Below are positions 43,101 through 51,300 of a DNA stretch of 64,000 nt, one piece after another (position 1 is the stretch's first letter; each line of letters opens with the position of its first letter). The notes under the pieces are model-generated. The model was not told where the DNA came from. It saw nothing but the letters and a program-made list of their open reading frames with translations, and searched no databases. The translations under genes were made by a program, and so were the position numbers. This DNA comes from Lewinellaceae bacterium (lineage in GTDB: Bacteria > Bacteroidota > Bacteroidia > Chitinophagales > Saprospiraceae), in the NCBI GenBank assembly GCA_020636255.1, contig JACJYE010000014.1:1-64000 (forward strand), read 5' to 3'.

Positions 43101-43871
43101 GATGGTACCGGAGAAGATCACGAACACGTTGTCTTCGCAGGCAGGCACAGAGAACTGGCCGTTGCCGGATACGTCAACGATCGGGTCGTTGTCCGGCTGC
43201 ACGTTCACCACTACGTTGATCGTGCGGCTGCTTTGGTTGCCGTCATCATCCGTAGCGGTGATCACCACCGTCGTGTTGGCGCCTACCAGCGTACCGCTGG
43301 CCGGGCCTGTCACACTAACGCTCGGCTGGATGTCGCAGTCGTCAACAACAGCGTAGCTGTAGTTCAGGGGCACCATGCCGTCGGCATCGCAGGCGGGTAC
43401 TTCCAGGGTGATCGTGTTCGGAGCATAGATCTCCGGTACGCGCTGGTCGTCCAGGACGATCACGAAGGTTTGCTGTACCGTGCCCGAGGGGCCGTTGGAA
43501 GTTACCGTTACGGTGTTGGTACCGATAGCGGCATTGATGTACAGGGCGTAGGTCACCTGCGTCAGGTTGTTCTGCGCCAGCACCAGCGAAGCCGAGGGGA
43601 ACACCCCGAGGTTCGGGTTGGAGATGGTAGCCGTAACCGTAGGTACGCCTTGGAAATCCAGGGCTGCAACAGCCCATTGCAGGTTCATCCCACAATCGCC
43701 TTCCGGCGGTGCGATATTCAGCGGGGAGGGCGGCGTGCCACCCGACGCATCTGATACTGTCAGAAACTGCGCCGTGGCTTGCTGCAATCCTACCAGGCCG
43801 AACACGAACACCAGGGCGATCATGCTGAACCAGTTGGAGGGAGAAGCGAAGGTAAATTTCGTTCTTTCCAT
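37152..43871 (-). CDS. 2239-residue HYR-repeat surface protein with dockerin, cohesin-like and T9SS type A domains
   Basis: The largest gene here. Signal peptide about 1-35 (IALVFVFGLVGLQQATAQ). Residues to about 1820 hold numerous HYR/Ig-like modules (CPLVDYGWGPQEPVY, VEDDCGNKVVTYCKF, VDIHGNQSNNFCQQVVTINE). Near residues 790-960 there is a pre-peptidase-C-like region (YYDLHYFQVNTEDYYTFVIV, then ADLALYQGSF and YEDYYMFVTTDN). The C-terminal cassette is a CnaB-like region (about 1830-1885), dockerin-like loops (NGVSTFDLVLISKHILG and DVNNSESITTLDLIQLRKLI, about 1890-1945), a cohesin-like domain (about 2015-2150) and a T9SS type A domain from YQNTPNPFKGETAIGF (about 2154). Likely a surface or matrix protein. 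The leader has a 12-bp direct repeat, and a strong terminator follows. Confidence 0.92.
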   Translation of the reverse strand: MERTKFTFASPSNWFSMIALVFVFGLVGLQQATAQFLTVSDASGGTPPSPLNIAPPEGDCGMNLQWAVAALDFQGVPTVTATISNPNLGVFPSASLVLAQNNLTQVTYALYINAAIGTNTVTVTSNGPSGTVQQTFVIVLDDQRVPEIYAPNTITLEVPACDADGMVPLNYSYAVVDDCDIQPSVSVTGPASGTLVGANTTVVITATDDDGNQSSRTINVVVNVQPDNDPIVDVSGNGQFSVPACEDNVFVIFSGTIIDCNISATSNLTGQIAIAGAALTVTYIDEEDGFAYFEATGNLTPNSYLIFTTYGGVTVDHLVTVEQDAPQPPDVHMPGNLTFTLPQCTNAMDARWAVTITDECDPAIVGATFQLNGATITPVVTNTADGYFEFLTPITPASDGAVITASYTDGDNLTTSVDATLHVVSQPDTWAPIVVYPSQDINVELDPCDVDPAIIFFEVTATDNCDGDLTPTVTIAPPAAGAVIFPSAGGDTYGVAAYPGQYQILIEVTDAAGNLRQEDFFIVVTQDPAPPTNLACNDEVNVTLDANCQRLITADMVLEGSFGCADESDFFVNIVNDDDPTNGNILDGCGQFIYDVSYIGPTLTGPGQSGTSVQQFSSTGFTGPFAEANWTVDENIGNGGTGAIADVSFTTTAMTIQTLTSNYALASIIIPNDGHLSFSWTYNGADPNFDFFIFDLNGNNLINVTNAAAGTFDQDVEAGWLLLFEVNDDDLLPIGTATPSTAVISNFAFNYQVVVNGDPIWPYFNWEPCWGYINGEDKTAPILDCPDNTNQACFSPQQQNFTGSIATTDPSINTANYSCFQQFNAPGNGPHYYDLHYFQVNTEDYYTFVIVPTGGWAADLALYQGSFNQSNPCENILGFADVSVTYSGVTLPGAPELATTLPLRPYEDYYMFVTTDNAAATGDYVIYVFSQNGGLVGQWVTTTTTNPISWDVTTTTTFNPRPVAPFPGVLCFDLICDDLDWLLNNPASLPLVGQPVATDNCTVPTVTFTDTYVTPGDCAPTTLTRKFKATDSKGNSSVCSQIITIRKAALDDIQFPPLTVPIECDEDYITLANGNPSPETTGWPFLFTAQGIITLNDDYCNVGAAFEDGPRISVCDGAYKFVRTWTVLDWCVSASFPNAITYDQVIKVGDFTPPSVDCPLVDYGWGPQEPVYSTSPFGCTASFTVPLPDVSDNCSSWEVLSEIVTEVEVEDYNQYGILVGTHIDTVVVRTIPWNAPTRVVSGIPVGQHYFRYTVEDDCGNKVVTYCKFYVEDQIEPVATCDDNLHVSIGGGDFARIFATDIDEGSWDNCEIDRIEVRRNKFDPINYTCGTAFSAWGPYVDFFCCDVGVTVTIELRVIDKSGNINTCWLDIVPEEKVRPYCYAPHNTNIDCDDLPYDFDATDIDQLQALFGAPSADDNCEATASELPPAPNLECGFGTIIRRFRAVDIHGNQSNNFCQQVVTINEVHNYEIKFPKDASEICGAPSPDSVEVEEIGCDLLAISHTDEFFSASGDECYKIFRTWKVVNWCQYDGESDPFIVGRDEDCDNQPGDEAVWVLHRPNGYTYIDRDNDETEPNNVPLAFQNICWGIDDFWRKVDEDHPGFYQYLQLIKVYDNIDPKIIFTQPDDFCSYDNVNCTGLVTYPFEIDENCTPDDLTIKVFLDANADGTIDADLTNTGALSGTYPNYTITGNFPIGCHAFEVHVEDGCGNADAELLPFCVVDCKPPAPTCINGLAIELMPFDSDGDGTPDTGQTAIWASDFIVSPMTDCTGPVKYSINRSGDPADPSVTGLTLTCADTGTLVVEIWAWDGAGNGDFCETYILVQDNLFDLCGGAQLLAVSGAVSTETNNAVEDVQVSLSGQGSASMMTNSNGAYAFSNLQEGYDYTVTPQRDGDYLNGVSTFDLVLISKHILGVQPLNSAYKMIAADVNNSESITTLDLIQLRKLILSIDTEFTNNTSWRFVERSYVFPNPANPWFEDFPEVVNINNLPATGISSADFVAVKIGDVNLDAETNSFMSVEQRDIVGAFAFQVADEAVKAGNEYTVSFAAGSADVDGYQGTLTFDNAALELVDVINGVATEENFGLTRLSEGAIATSWNGKVEAGQNLFSLVFRAKTDGQLSELLSISNRVTKAEAYNRAGEYMDVAIQFSTGTVVSAGFELYQNTPNPFKGETAIGFNLPADAQVTMTISDVTGKVVKLVRVDGVKGYNRVVVSSNGLPAGVLTYTVSTADFTATKKMVIVE

Positions 43872-44472
43872 AAGATCACAATTTGTTTTAAGAATTAGGT
43901 AAATAAGAATTAGGTCAAAAAAATATTCTTAGCGCTACACAACGCTGGTGCCGGAAAGGCAAGCGCCGTTAGCTGCATTATTTAAAGGTCGTCGTCGTCT
44001 TAGTCAAAATTTTCCCTCGATGTCAAATCAATACGCCGTGACGGTTTCATGGCGCGTGGCTCATTTTATCATCTTGGCCAATGGGGTAAAAAAAAGCATC
44101 CTCTCCCGCTAACATCACGGAAAAGGCTTAGTGTTTATCAATAATGTATGGCTAATTCTGAACTTAGGGATGATATATCACAGGAAAGAAGATACACGGT
44201 AACCATTTTAGCGGTGTACATTTTTTCGTTCATGGGATCTATTTTAAAATTTCGCACAAAAGGAGCAAAGCGAACTGAGTAGCGTTAGGTTCTTGTCTTA
44301 CTGATACGTGTTGGCGCAATGGTGAAACCATACCAAATTTCGTAGATAGCACTGTGTAATTTCGAAAACAGTTCCATTGTAACAGCCACAAATATAAAAT
44401 AACTTTATAAACTACGCATACCCTCAAGGAGGTATTTTTAATATTTTTCCAAAATCAATAGGTATATGGGCC
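43872..44472. other. 600-bp stretch upstream of the giant HYR gene
   Basis: It holds the leader and promoter region of the minus-strand giant gene, including the direct repeat at 43889-43915, and AT-rich DNA up to the response-regulator stop. A 62-codon minus-strand frame at 44239-44427 has no recognisable feature. No RNA gene or riboswitch recognised. Confidence 0.5.
43889..43915. repeat. 12-bp direct repeat in the leader of the 2239-aa protein gene
   Basis: TAAGAATTAGGT occurs at 43889-43900 and again at 43904-43915 (15-bp period, 3-bp spacer), 18 to 44 bases upstream of the start codon at 43871. A tandem half-site for a regulator or an mRNA leader element is possible. Confidence 0.6.
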
Positions 44473-45144
44473 TCAGACCAGGCTATTATCATAAGCGATC
44501 TTCACCAGGCCCGCCGTATTGCTTACTCCCAGTTTCCGCATAATGTTCTTGCGGTGAACGCTCACAGTCTGGTCGCTGATGAAGAGCTCCCGGGCGATCT
44601 CCTTGTTGCTCATGGCCTGGGTGATGAGGTGGAGTATCTCCAGTTCTCTTTTGGTCAGGCTGTGTTTTTTGACAAAGCGGTCGCTGAACTGGTACCTCCT
44701 CTGCCGGAGCGGCTGGCTGGCGCCGGGAAGGCCGTCGCTGATGTTCACACCGCTGCCCATATAAGGATTGCCCTCCAGGACGGCGCTGATGCCCGCAAAA
44801 AGGCCTTCAATGCCTTTATCCTTCAACACATAACCATCGACACCGGCGTGGAAGGCCGCCCGTACGACCTTGGGAGAATCGTACATGGTCAGGGCCAGGG
44901 TAGACAAGCTCAGGCCGAGCGCCTGAATGTATTCCAGCACTTCCAGGCCATCTTTACCAGGCATGTTCAGGTCAAATATAAGCAGGTGGGCAGCTTGTTT
45001 TTTTAACAGGCGGATAAGGTCTTCTCCATTGGTAGCCTCACCCACGATCTCTATCGAAGCATTCCTGTAACGGGGCAGGACGGTTTTCAGGCCTTCGAGA
45101 AAAATTTTGTGGTCATCGGCAATAATGGTTTTGATCGTTTGCAT
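44473..45144 (-). CDS. NarL/FixJ-type two-component response regulator
   Basis: 223 residues. Receiver domain 1-125: acidic pair DD at 10-11, phospho-acceptor Asp58 in LLIFDLNMPG, a switch Thr in ALTMYD and Lys in GYVLKDKG. LuxR-type HTH at about 160-215 (LTKRELEILHLITQAMSNKE, then IARELFISDQTVSVHRKNIM). Phosphorylation by a histidine kinase would drive dimerisation and DNA binding. No kinase gene lies nearby, so it is an orphan in this window. It is the next minus-strand gene upstream of the giant HYR gene, about 600 bases away, which hints at but does not show a regulatory link. Confidence 0.95.
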   Translation of the reverse strand: MQTIKTIIADDHKIFLEGLKTVLPRYRNASIEIVGEATNGEDLIRLLKKQAAHLLIFDLNMPGKDGLEVLEYIQALGLSLSTLALTMYDSPKVVRAAFHAGVDGYVLKDKGIEGLFAGISAVLEGNPYMGSGVNISDGLPGASQPLRQRRYQFSDRFVKKHSLTKRELEILHLITQAMSNKEIARELFISDQTVSVHRKNIMRKLGVSNTAGLVKIAYDNSLV

Positions 45145-45214
45145 GAATGCTGTTTTAATATGTTAATGGGATTGAAAATTGCCTTGCCAATAGCTTCCTT
45201 TCGATGAAGCTCCG

Positions 45215-45222
45215 CAAAATTA
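45215..45222 (-). promoter_or_regulatory. -7 promoter box of the response-regulator gene
   Basis: On the minus strand TAATTTTG fits TAnnTTTG exactly and lies 70 bases before the ATG at 45144. Confidence 0.5.
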
Positions 45223-45409
45223 AGGGTTCTCTACTTCCTTGTAAAGAAGCAGAACATTTTTGTTGGGCTAAACGCTTTAAAGCGCGCCGATTCTCATAGA
45301 AGGGACCGTCAAATCACTGGGGAGGGGGTAGTTGGCCAGTATAACAGGCACAAGCGCAAAGGTAAGGTTTTTTGCTTTATTGTCAAATGAACCCGGAAAT
45401 CTGAGGAAG

Positions 45410-46054
45410 CTATACACCTGTGCCGATGGCATATACCAGTACAAAATCCTCAACCATGGCGTATCGAAGCCGGAAGCGCGCCTCGTAGGCATCCTTGCGG
45501 ATAACCCCTTCACATTCGCCGCCGGCAGGGCTGTACGCAAAAGGCCCCACATGGATATGGGCGCAAAAATCGAGGGCGCGCCGGCCATAGGCTTTGTACA
45601 GTGCTTCTTTGGCGCCCCAATAGACGTGGATGTGCTCGATCCGGGTAGCGGGCTGAAGGCTCGCCAGTTCATCAGGCCGCATAAACTTGTGCGCCAGGTG
45701 GCTGATGCGGGGCACGATGTTCTGAATATCGACCCCTACGGGAAAAGGGGCCGCGATGGCAGCGGCCAGCCCACCCGAATGGCTGATGGATATCTGATAG
45801 GCAGACCCTTCCAGATGCGGTTTGCCGAACTCGTCTTTATAAAAAACAGCACGCAGGCCGCGCCCCGACATATCGTGTACAAGTTGGCGGGCGGCCAGCC
45901 ATTCCACCCGGCGCCGGCCCCTGATCTGCGCCAGTTGCTCCTGCTCGGCATCCGACAGGGCCAGGCCGTCGCGAAACCAGGCCTCCGTTTCCTCGATCCG
46001 CCAGATGCCCAGCTCGCCCTCAGGCTGAATATGCTCGTGTAATATAATAGGCAT
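45410..46054 (-). CDS. 4'-phosphopantetheinyl transferase (Sfp/AcpT-type)
   Basis: 214 residues from the ATG at 46054 (MPIILHEHIQPEGELGIWRI). Longer in-frame starts extend into the WD40 gene and do not resemble the family. The enzyme moves phosphopantetheine from CoA onto a carrier-protein serine. Mg/CoA-binding residues are present: Asp109 in PVGVDIQNI, and Lys149/Glu150/Lys154 in WGAKEALYKAYG. The SISHSGG segment (His for CoA binding) precedes them. Both pseudo-repeats are intact, so it is likely active. No acyl-carrier, PKS or NRPS gene is in the window; it may serve fatty-acid ACP. It is divergent from the WD40 gene, 56 bases apart. Confidence 0.93.
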   Translation of the reverse strand: MPIILHEHIQPEGELGIWRIEETEAWFRDGLALSDAEQEQLAQIRGRRRVEWLAARQLVHDMSGRGLRAVFYKDEFGKPHLEGSAYQISISHSGGLAAAIAAPFPVGVDIQNIVPRISHLAHKFMRPDELASLQPATRIEHIHVYWGAKEALYKAYGRRALDFCAHIHVGPFAYSPAGGECEGVIRKDAYEARFRLRYAMVEDFVLVYAIGTGV

Positions 46055-46110
46055 GGAACAGCTTGCTTTTCCTGAAGAACCAAAAGTACAGAATATCTGT
46101 TCTTCAAAGC

Positions 46111-47028
46111 ATGATAAAAGCCCGAAAAGCTGCCCGGATGGCCGGGCATGAAGCCGCCGTATATGCGCTTTGTGCCGCCGAGACGCCCCGTTTCGTCCTC
46201 TCGGGGGCCGGCGACGGCTGGATTGCCCGCTGGGATCTGGAAAACCCTGAAACAGGCAGGTTGATCGCCAAAGTGGGCAGCCAGGCCTTCTCGCTGCTGT
46301 ACCTGCCCGGCCAGCACACCGTCGTGGCAGGCAATATGAACGGCGGGGTGCACTGGATACCGCTGAATGATACGAAGGAGGGCAAAAATATCGCACACCA
46401 TAAAAAAGGGGCCTACGCCATCATCGAGGTGGAAGGGCACGTCTTCACAGCCGGTGGCGAAGGGGCCATTACCCGCTGGGCCCCCGACAAGGGCCAAAGC
46501 CTGGAGAGCTTCCACCTCAGCAACCAGAGCCTGCGCTGCCTGGCCTATTGCCCACAACGCCGGGAAATCGCCGCCGGCGCCAGTGATAACGCAATCTATC
46601 TGATTGATGCCGATACGCTAGCGCTGCGGCACCGCCTGCCAGGCGCCCACGATAACTCCGTCTTTGCACTGCACTATACGCCTTCAGGTGATAAACTGCT
46701 GAGCGGCGGGCGCGACGCCCGGCTCAAAGCCTGGTCGTTGGGAGCAGAACCTCGCCTGCTGCACAGCCAGCCGGCACACTGGTACACCATTAATAGTATA
46801 GCGTTCCACCCCCGGGGGCCCTGGTTCGCCACCGCCAGCCGCGATCGCACCGTTAAACTGTGGGATGCCGACACTTTTAATCTCCTCAAAGTGCTGGATG
46901 CCACGCGCGATGGCGGCCATATCAATTCGGTGAACAAGCTGCTCTGGAGCTCACACAACGACATGCTTATCTCCGCCAGCGACGACCGCACCCTCATAGC
47001 ATGGGAAGTTGAAGGGCTGAGCGGATAA
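46111..47028 (+). CDS. WD40-repeat beta-propeller protein
   Basis: 305 residues from the ATG at 46111 (MIKARKAARMAGHEAAVYAL); another ATG at 46138 is possible. No signal peptide, so cytoplasmic. WD40 blades run through the whole protein, each with the GH...SGxxD..xxxWD pattern: FVLSGAGDGWIARWDLE, HVFTAGGEGAITRWAPD, EIAAGASDNAIYLIDAD, KLLSGGRDARLKAWSLG, WFATASRDRTVKLWDAD and MLISASDDRTLIAWEVE. With the less regular second blade this makes about seven, enough for a closed propeller. Such proteins act as interaction platforms. The binding partner is unknown; the divergent phosphopantetheinyl transferase is only a neighbour. Confidence 0.9.
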   Translation: MIKARKAARMAGHEAAVYALCAAETPRFVLSGAGDGWIARWDLENPETGRLIAKVGSQAFSLLYLPGQHTVVAGNMNGGVHWIPLNDTKEGKNIAHHKKGAYAIIEVEGHVFTAGGEGAITRWAPDKGQSLESFHLSNQSLRCLAYCPQRREIAAGASDNAIYLIDADTLALRHRLPGAHDNSVFALHYTPSGDKLLSGGRDARLKAWSLGAEPRLLHSQPAHWYTINSIAFHPRGPWFATASRDRTVKLWDADTFNLLKVLDATRDGGHINSVNKLLWSSHNDMLISASDDRTLIAWEVEGLSG

Positions 47029-47034
47029 GAACTG

Positions 47035-47098
47035 CATGGCTTCATTGTCTCATGGCCTCATGGCCAGGATAATCCCAACCATTCAACCATGAAGCCAT
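47035..47098. repeat. Inverted repeat between convergent genes
   Basis: ATGGCTTCAT (47035-47044) and ATGAAGCCAT (47089-47098) are exact complements, with a nested CATGGCCTCATGGCCA inside. It lies between the stops of the WD40 gene and the minus-strand secreted-protein gene and could serve both as a terminator. Confidence 0.55.
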
Positions 47099-47113
47099 AT
47101 AACCATGAAAACC

Positions 47114-47623
47114 CTATCGCTCCACTTCCGTCACCAGTTTCCAGATGTACTCCTGCATTCGTTCGAAGGGAGCAGGGGCGTTGCCGTAGGAGGGGTTGCT
47201 GCGGTAAGCCACTGCCTTTTCACGGCCATCGGCTTTAATATGGAGGTTGTAATCATAACTGCGCTGGCCTTCCGGGGCACCGTAGGTGCTTCCCGGCAGA
47301 TAGAGAAAATCGCTATTGTTGATCATGTCCTTCAACGCATTGAGCTGGTGCCCGTTCAACGGAACGCTTTCGAGGATGGCTTGCTGGGAAACGCCGGCGG
47401 GGGTAGCTACGTAAGGGCGGCTTTCATCGTAATGATACGTCGTGGCTATATGCGTTAGCTTACCGTCCTTGACGATGACCTCGTCGCTGGGGCTGGTGTA
47501 GTGCAACAGGATGTCCAGCCCCGGTTTCACCGCCGGCACCGGCAGGGATTGATATGCGAGAGTCTGCGCGCTGAGTTGGAAACCAAAAACAAGAAACATG
47601 GCCAATACAGAGAGTGTCTTCAT
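47114..47623 (-). CDS. Small secreted protein of unknown function
   Basis: 169 residues from the ATG at 47623, chosen because it starts a textbook signal peptide (MKTLSVLAMFLVFGFQLSAQ). The upstream in-frame ATG at 47707 adds 28 residues unlike an export signal. The mature part of about 149 residues has an alternating beta pattern (DEVIVKDGKLTHIATTYHYD, then YDYNLHIKADGREKAVAYRS) and ends in a helix (FERMQEYIWKLVTEVER). It is not recognised as a named family. There is no lipobox or sorting domain, so it is likely periplasmic. It is divergent from dCTP deaminase with about 95 bases between the starts. Confidence 0.75.
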   Translation of the reverse strand: MKTLSVLAMFLVFGFQLSAQTLAYQSLPVPAVKPGLDILLHYTSPSDEVIVKDGKLTHIATTYHYDESRPYVATPAGVSQQAILESVPLNGHQLNALKDMINNSDFLYLPGSTYGAPEGQRSYDYNLHIKADGREKAVAYRSNPSYGNAPAPFERMQEYIWKLVTEVER

Positions 47624-47690
47624 AATAGATTTGCGTTTTTTGCATGTATTAACGCAAAGTGGTGGCGGGAAAATTGTATGGAAATTAATA

Positions 47691-47698
47691 TAACTTAG
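47691..47698 (+). promoter_or_regulatory. -7-like box of the dCTP deaminase gene
   Basis: TAACTTAG, one base off TAnnTTTG, 20 bases before the ATG at 47719. Confidence 0.35.
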
Positions 47699-47718
47699 CG
47701 CCCGCAAAAAAGGCGCGT

Positions 47719-48255
47719 ATGATCTTGTCGGACGAAAAAATCATGGAGGGTATAAAAAATGGCGAGATCGTCATCGAACCCTTCCGGCCCGAATGCCTGG
47801 GCACCAACTCCTATGACGTCCACCTGGGCAAATGGCTGGCCATCTACAAAGACCACATCCTGGATGCTCGCAGGCACAACCCCATTGAGTATATCGAAAT
47901 ACCGGAACAGGGCTTCGTCCTGCATCCCAACACCCTCTACCTCGGCGTAACGGAAGAATACACCGAAACCCACCAGACAGTGCCTTTCCTGGAAGGCAAA
48001 TCGAGCGTAGGGCGCCTGGGCATCGACATCCACGCCACGGCAGGCAAAGGGGATGTTGGTTTCTGCAATACCTGGACCCTGGAAATATCCTGCACTCACC
48101 CGGTGCGCGTTTATGCCGGTATGCCTATCGGCCAGCTCATCTATTTCCGGGTCGACGGGGAAATCCGGAACTATTACAACCAAAAAAAGGACGCCAAGTA
48201 CAACCAGCGGACAGACAAACCCGTGGAGAGCATGATGTGGAAGAATAAGTTTTAA
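47719..48255 (+). CDS. dcd: dCTP deaminase
   Basis: 178 residues, a usual length. It deaminates dCTP to dUTP, feeding dUMP for thymidylate synthesis in the cytoplasm. The family start MILSDEKIMEGIKNGEIVIE is clear. The core motif is FLEGKSSVGRLGIDIHATAG followed by KGDVGFCNTWTLEIS, and the late PIGQLIYFRV strand is present; these form the trimeric nucleotide pocket. A C-terminal YNQKKDAKYNQ segment covers the active site in this family. Whether it is mono- or bifunctional (also removing pyrophosphate) cannot be told from the motifs. Single gene, own promoter. Confidence 0.96.
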   Translation: MILSDEKIMEGIKNGEIVIEPFRPECLGTNSYDVHLGKWLAIYKDHILDARRHNPIEYIEIPEQGFVLHPNTLYLGVTEEYTETHQTVPFLEGKSSVGRLGIDIHATAGKGDVGFCNTWTLEISCTHPVRVYAGMPIGQLIYFRVDGEIRNYYNQKKDAKYNQRTDKPVESMMWKNKF

Positions 48256-48287
48256 AGGCCTGCAATGCAGTATTGGCCCAAAAGCCT

Positions 48288-48295
48288 TATATTAG
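48288..48295 (+). promoter_or_regulatory. -7-like box of the delta-60 protein gene
   Basis: TATATTAG, the same octamer as before the repeat-protein operon (17774-17781), 24 bases before the ATG at 48320. Confidence 0.4.
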
Positions 48296-48319
48296 TACTA
48301 ACAAATTCATAGTCCCAAA

Positions 48320-51300
48320 ATGAAAAAACATACTATGCTCCTGCTAGCCGGCCTCGCCTGCCTGCCCGCCTTGCTGTTCAGCCAATCCTTCGACCCTGCG
48401 TTCAAGCCGTTCGTGACCCGCCCGGCACAGCTGGAAAAGCTGGCCGTATTGCCCGACGGGCGCTTCATCGCCGCCGGCAGTTTTACGTTCGCCAACGGGG
48501 TGCAGCAATCCAACCTGGCCCGCTTCATGGCAAACGGCGCGCTCGACGCCTCTTACCAACCTGCCCTGGCCGATTTTTCGATCACGGCCCTGGCCGTTCA
48601 ATCCGACGGCAAGGTGCTGGTAGGCGGTTACTACACCGAAGACGGCGCGCCGGAAGGCATCACTATCCGGCGGCTGAACACCGACGGCAGCCCCGACAAT
48701 AGCTTCCAGGCCGGTTTTGCGCCGAATGGTATCCTGGCAGCGCTGGCCCTGGAAAGTAACGGGAATATACTGGCCGGCGGCTCCTTCACCAGCTTCGGCG
48801 GCCAGACGGCACAAGGCGTCGTCCGCCTCAGCCCCAACGGCAGCCTGCTGCAGGCCATCCCGCTCAACGCCGCAGGGCCGGTCTATGTCAGCAGCCTCTA
48901 TATCCAGGCCAACGGCCGCTTTCTGGTAGGTGGCGCTTTCAACGAAGAAGGCTACCTCAGTTACCACGAGATCAGCGGAGCACCTGTAGCCGGCTTTAAT
49001 TTCTCTATTACACTGCCCGGCACCACCAACACGCTTACCGGCATCAGAAAGATCACCCAGGATAACCTCGGGCGCATCATCTTTAGCACCGGCACTTTCC
49101 TCATCCGTTACGCGGTGGCCATCGTGAACACAGACGGGAGTTATGCCGGCTGGAACTACGTGTACGGTATCCCTATGGATATTACCGTCGATTTCAACAA
49201 TACCATTTACGTAGCGGGCGACTTCGGGAATATCAGCGCTATTCACGCCTTCGCCCCCGATACAGGCATGACGCTCTACAGCGCCGGCAGCGGCGCTGAC
49301 GGCCTGATCCGGCAAGTCGTGCGCCACCCTGCCGGGGGGTTCCTCATCGGCGGCGACTTCAGCGCGTTTAACGGGCAGCCGGCCATCAGCCTCGAAAGGC
49401 TGACAGCCGGAGGGCAAGCTGTCAGTGGCTTCAACCCCACCCTGGAACGCGCAGGGCTGGTGCGCACCATACTGCGCAGCGGCGCCGACAAATTGTACAT
49501 CGGCGGCGATTTCTCGATGATCGGTGATGTCTACAGCCCCAACCTGGGGCGCATCCTCCTGTCCGACGGCTCTCCCGACCCGGGATTCACCAACCCCGGG
49601 ATCAGCTACCGCAACATCATCAATGCACTGGCAACCGACAGCCAGGGCAGGCTAGTGGCCGCAGGCACCAACCAGGATAATGCCAATGAGCTCCACGAGT
49701 CTCCGCTGCTGCGCCTGATGCCCGACGGTGCTATCGACCCCAGCTTCCAGCCCGATCTGGCCACATTACCGGTAGGGCGCCTAAGAAAAGCAGTGCCTCT
49801 GCCTACTGGAGGCATCCTCATCGCAGGCGATTTCAACGTCTTCAACCCGAATATCGTTGCTTCAAAAGCCGCGCTCTATAATGCCAACGGAACGCTTAAC
49901 GGTGCTTTCTCCCAGCGCATACAGGCCACCAGCGTATGGGATATCCACATCCAATCGAACGGCAGGTTACTCATCGGCGGCACCGCCATACGGTACGACG
50001 GCAGCCAGCCGGCGCAGATCATCCGCCTGATGCCCAACCTGAATCGCGACCTTACTTTCCAGGCGCCGGCGGAAATAGGATGCGACGGCGCCTGCAGGTT
50101 CACTTTTACAGAACAACCCGATGGGCGTATCCTGGCAGGCGGGGCATTCCTGATCGACGGTTCCAACCACCCGACGCCTTTCGGCATCATCAGAATGCTG
50201 GGTAACGGCGCCCTCGACAACGGGTTCAATATGCCCGCCAGCTTCAGCCCCGACGAGCCTTATGTCGACGGCGAAGCGCGAAACCTTCGGCTCTTCCCCG
50301 ACGGCCGCATCCTGGCCGTCGGCCTGTTCGATTCGCTGGGCACCACGCCGGCAAGGGGTATGTACATACTGGCGCCTGATGGGACGCCTGCAGATAATAT
50401 GGATATGCTGTCCTTCCCACGCCAGTTGGTGCTCGATGCCCTCATCCTGAGCAATGAGTCCTTCCTGATCGGCGGTTTCCTGTTCGACGACGAAACACCG
50501 GAACAGACGGGCCTGGCCAGAATAGGGATGGCGCCCGTATCTATACCCCATATTGCAGGCTCTATCAATACCAATTTCGGCAGCCCGATGCCTTACGTCG
50601 AGCTGAGCATCACCGGCTCGCCTACCACTAACCTGCTGACAGCAGCCTCCGGTGAATACTACTGGGCCGGGCCCCAGGCCGGTTATGGCTATACCGTCAC
50701 CCCCCTGATGGATTATTTCCACGGCAACGGCGTCACGACGGCCGACCTCATCCTCATCAACCGCCACATTCTGGGCATAGAGCCTATTGAAGGCCCGTAC
50801 CTGCTCATCGCCGCCGACGCCAACCGCTCGCAATCGATCAGCAACCTCGACCTGGTGGCCATCCAAAGGATCATCATCGGCCTGACGGATGTCTTTGCCA
50901 ACAATACGAGCTACCGCTTTATTGACGCAGATTATGTTTTTCCGCAGCCGGCCAACCCCTGGGCCGAGCTCTTCCCTGAGTCGATAAGCCTGACGGCATT
51001 GCCGGCCGATGGTGTCGATGATGTGGATTTCATCGGCGTAAAGATCGGCGACCTGAACGGCGATGCTGTATCGCCCCTGCAGGCGCCCGCCCAGCGCCCG
51101 GCATTTTCCCTGCTGGCGCCGGATGCGGCTATGGAAACGGGCGCCAAGGTGGCCATGCCCATCTACTGTGCAGAAGGCGGCGAGATGGCGGGCTGCCAGT
51201 TCACCCTGAACTTCGACCCCGCTGCGGTGTCCCTTGAAGGCATCGACTACGGGCTTGCCGGCGAGACGTGCTTCGGCTGGCGCTTTCTCGGCGAAGGGCG

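Noticed and set aside
41265..43754. 829-codon plus-strand frame opposite the giant HYR gene, and a similar 707-codon one at 38148-40271
   Set aside because: Arg/Val/His-rich antisense translations without signal peptide or domains; the minus strand has full HYR, dockerin and sorting domains.
44239..44427. 62-codon minus-strand frame upstream of the giant HYR gene
   Set aside because: AT-rich chance frame; hydrophobic patches but no coherent signal or TM layout and no conserved motif recognised.
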